A DNA stretch of 7,013 bases, from contig DATJMR010000124.1 of assembly GCA_035508595.1 (NCBI GenBank), positions 1-7,013 of the forward strand. Reading direction: 5' to 3'. The notes under the pieces were generated by a model. That model was not told the origin of the DNA. It made no database searches and worked only from the letters and a program-made list of their open reading frames with translations. Within the stretch, counting starts at the first letter, position 1. Each line of letters opens with the position of its first letter. The stretch is from Dyella_B sp035508595. Lineage in GTDB: Bacteria; Pseudomonadota; Gammaproteobacteria; Xanthomonadales; Rhodanobacteraceae. Below are positions 6,534-7,013 of this stretch, piece by piece. The position numbers were made by a program, and so were the translations under genes.

Positions 6534-6600
6534 GAGCGGCGGCGCCCCCTGCTTTTTATTAACTACTGACCGTGGACCGCGACAGGCCGACGCAAGAAAA

Positions 6601-6657
6601 ACATCACCGTCAGACTGTCGTAAGTTGACGCAACTTACACAGATGTCATCGTGATGT
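6601..6657. promoter_or_regulatory. Concentric double dyad, operator-like
   Basis: The inner arms GTAAGTTG (6620-6627) and CAACTTAC (6631-6638) form a perfect 8-bp inverted repeat around ACG. The outer arms ACATCAC (6601-6607) and GTGATGT (6651-6657) form a perfect 7-bp inverted repeat. Both pairs are centred on base 6629, with 12 nt between inner and outer arms on each side. GATGTC is also directly repeated 11 bp apart (6642-6647, 6653-6658). It lies 68-124 nt upstream of the sulfotransferase start and resembles a dimeric or double-dimer regulator site. No regulator gene is in the window and I do not recognise the motif. Confidence 0.5.
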
Positions 6658-6807
6658 CCACAAAAAGTTCTTTCGGTGCAAAGTGTTAAGTTAGGTAAAC
6701 CCCGCGAGGGGCTGATCAAGGTCGAAAAATCTTGTTCAGCTTGACCTCTAAATCGTTGGATTTCACGACATTCCTGAGACGTAGCAAACGCTTGCTTGCC
6801 CGACGGG

Positions 6808-6847
6808 TTTGCCTTGGGGCAAAGAGCACCGGCCCCACGGAGGCAAA
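6808..6847. repeat. Interrupted inverted repeat downstream of the minus-strand terminator
   Basis: TTTGCCT (6808-6814) pairs with AGGCAAA (6841-6847), and inside it TGGGGC (6815-6820) pairs with GCCCCA (6832-6837). The two helices are contiguous on the left and separated by CGG (6838-6840) on the right; the loop is 11 nt. This gives a 13-bp stem with one bulge. It may be an RNA structure element or a protein site; no gene is attached to it clearly. Confidence 0.4.
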
Positions 6848-6849
6848 GC

Positions 6850-6880
6850 AAAAAAGCCACCGGCACGACGTACCGGTGGC
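6850..6880 (-). terminator. Intrinsic terminator for the minus-strand gene entering from the right
   Basis: On the minus strand GCCACCGG (6880-6873) and CCGGTGGC (6863-6856) form a perfect 8-bp GC-rich stem with a 9-nt loop, followed directly by six T residues (6855-6850). This is a canonical Rho-independent terminator, placed 72 nt after the stop of the partial gene at 6952. Confidence 0.85.
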
Positions 6881-6890
6881 CGCCCCTCCT

Positions 6891-6931
6891 ATCCGCCGCG
6901 GGTCGGGCATGCCTCCCGACCCGCGACGGAT
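6891..6931. repeat. Long GC-rich hairpin between the partial gene and its terminator
   Basis: CGCGGGTCGGG (6897-6907) and CCCGACCCGCG (6915-6925) pair perfectly around the loop CATGCCT. Beyond one C/A mismatch (6896/6926), ATCCG (6891-6895) pairs with CGGAT (6927-6931), giving 16 pairs. There is no T-run on either strand, so alone it is not an intrinsic terminator. It may protect the mRNA 3' end or be a dispersed palindromic repeat. Confidence 0.6.
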
Positions 6932-6951
6932 CTCCCCCTGTTCCCGGGTTG

Positions 6952-7013
6952 CTATTTGCCGATGTCTTTCAGAATCTCGTTGGTAAACGCCAACACGCCT
7001 GCGCTTGGATACG
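6952..7013 (-). CDS. Unidentified protein, C-terminal 19 residues only
   Basis: The minus-strand frame entering from the right edge reads YPSAGVLAFTNEILKDIGK and stops at TAG (6954-6952). The amphipathic final helix (LAFTNEILKDIGK) and the tandem hairpin/terminator right after the stop support a real gene end. The fragment is too short to assign a family. Confidence 0.65.
   Translation of the reverse strand, partial: YPSAGVLAFTNEILKDIGK

Larger units (their letters stand above)
6534..6951. other. 418-nt gene-free, structure-rich intergenic region
   Basis: This is the longest non-coding stretch. From the sulfotransferase side it holds an AT-rich element with minus-strand TAATAA (6561-6556, possible -10, no good -35), the concentric dyad at 6601-6657, a small CCCC-GCGA-GGGG hairpin (6700-6711), the inverted repeat AGGTC/GACCT (6719-6723, 6743-6747), the 6808-6847 inverted repeat, the terminator at 6850-6880 and the hairpin at 6891-6931. 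The minus-strand open frame through it is an upstream extension of the sulfotransferase frame without coding features. Confidence 0.6.

Noticed and set aside
5724..6569. 281-codon plus-strand frame opposite the sulfotransferase
   Set aside because: No domain and no ribosome site. The minus-strand frame has the PAPS-binding motifs.
6534..6866. 111-residue N-terminal extension of the sulfotransferase frame
   Set aside because: Family proteins start directly at the PAPS loop. The extension spans the dyad and several inverted repeats and has no family-like sequence.
6781..6880. Cyclic-di-GMP riboswitch, suggested by GGCAAAG and GCAAAGC strings
   Set aside because: The order of conserved boxes and the expected paired helices do not fit either strand. 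The strings instead belong to the inverted repeat and the terminator lead-out.
1..7013. CRISPR array, IS element, integrase/att site, toxin-antitoxin pair or phage genes
   Set aside because: No regularly spaced direct repeats, no terminal inverted repeats with target duplications and no such protein families were seen. The genes look like stable chromosomal content.

Overview
The window looks like ordinary chromosomal sequence from a GC-rich gammaproteobacterium. The mix of families (GH18 chitinase end, DUF3014 protein, YXWGXW-repeat protein, secreted COG4798-type methyltransferase) would fit the Lysobacterales, such as a Dyella-, Rhodanobacter- or Luteibacter-like genome. That placement is inferred from gene content and style only; there is no rRNA or other marker gene here. 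I see no IS element, integrase, CRISPR array, tRNA or rRNA.

Layout, left to right. Bases 1-112 are the last codons of a plus-strand GH18 chitinase. A strong 18-bp inverted repeat (130-172) separates it from a converging minus-strand pair: thpR, the RNA 2',3'-cyclic phosphodiesterase (1048-1662), followed by a signal-peptide-bearing SAM-dependent methyltransferase (179-964). Divergent from thpR is a short-chain dehydrogenase/reductase (SDR, 1738-2537). It carries a one-base frameshift exactly in the codon of its catalytic tyrosine, so it is a pseudogene or a sequencing error. A DinB-family protein (2550-3050, minus) converges on it with 12 nt between stop codons. After a 272-nt gap comes a secreted YXWGXW-repeat protein (3323-4471, plus). 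It is closed by a perfect 28-bp bidirectional terminator shared with a membrane-anchored DUF3014 protein (4547-5395, minus). Upstream of that on the same strand is a PAPS-dependent sulfotransferase-family gene (5559-6533, minus). The last gene is only a 19-residue C-terminus on the minus strand (6952-7013).

The most structured non-coding part is 6534-6951. It holds a 57-bp double dyad with two pairs of inverted arms on exactly the same centre (6629), a weaker 40-bp inverted repeat, a clear minus-strand intrinsic terminator, and a long GC-rich hairpin just before that terminator.

The genes do not form one pathway. Most are single transcription units alternating in strand, separated by terminators, with secreted or envelope products mixed with cytoplasmic housekeeping enzymes. 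I found no convincing new multi-gene system. The observations most worth checking are the frameshift in the SDR active site, the concentric dyad upstream of the sulfotransferase, and the export signal on a SAM-binding enzyme.
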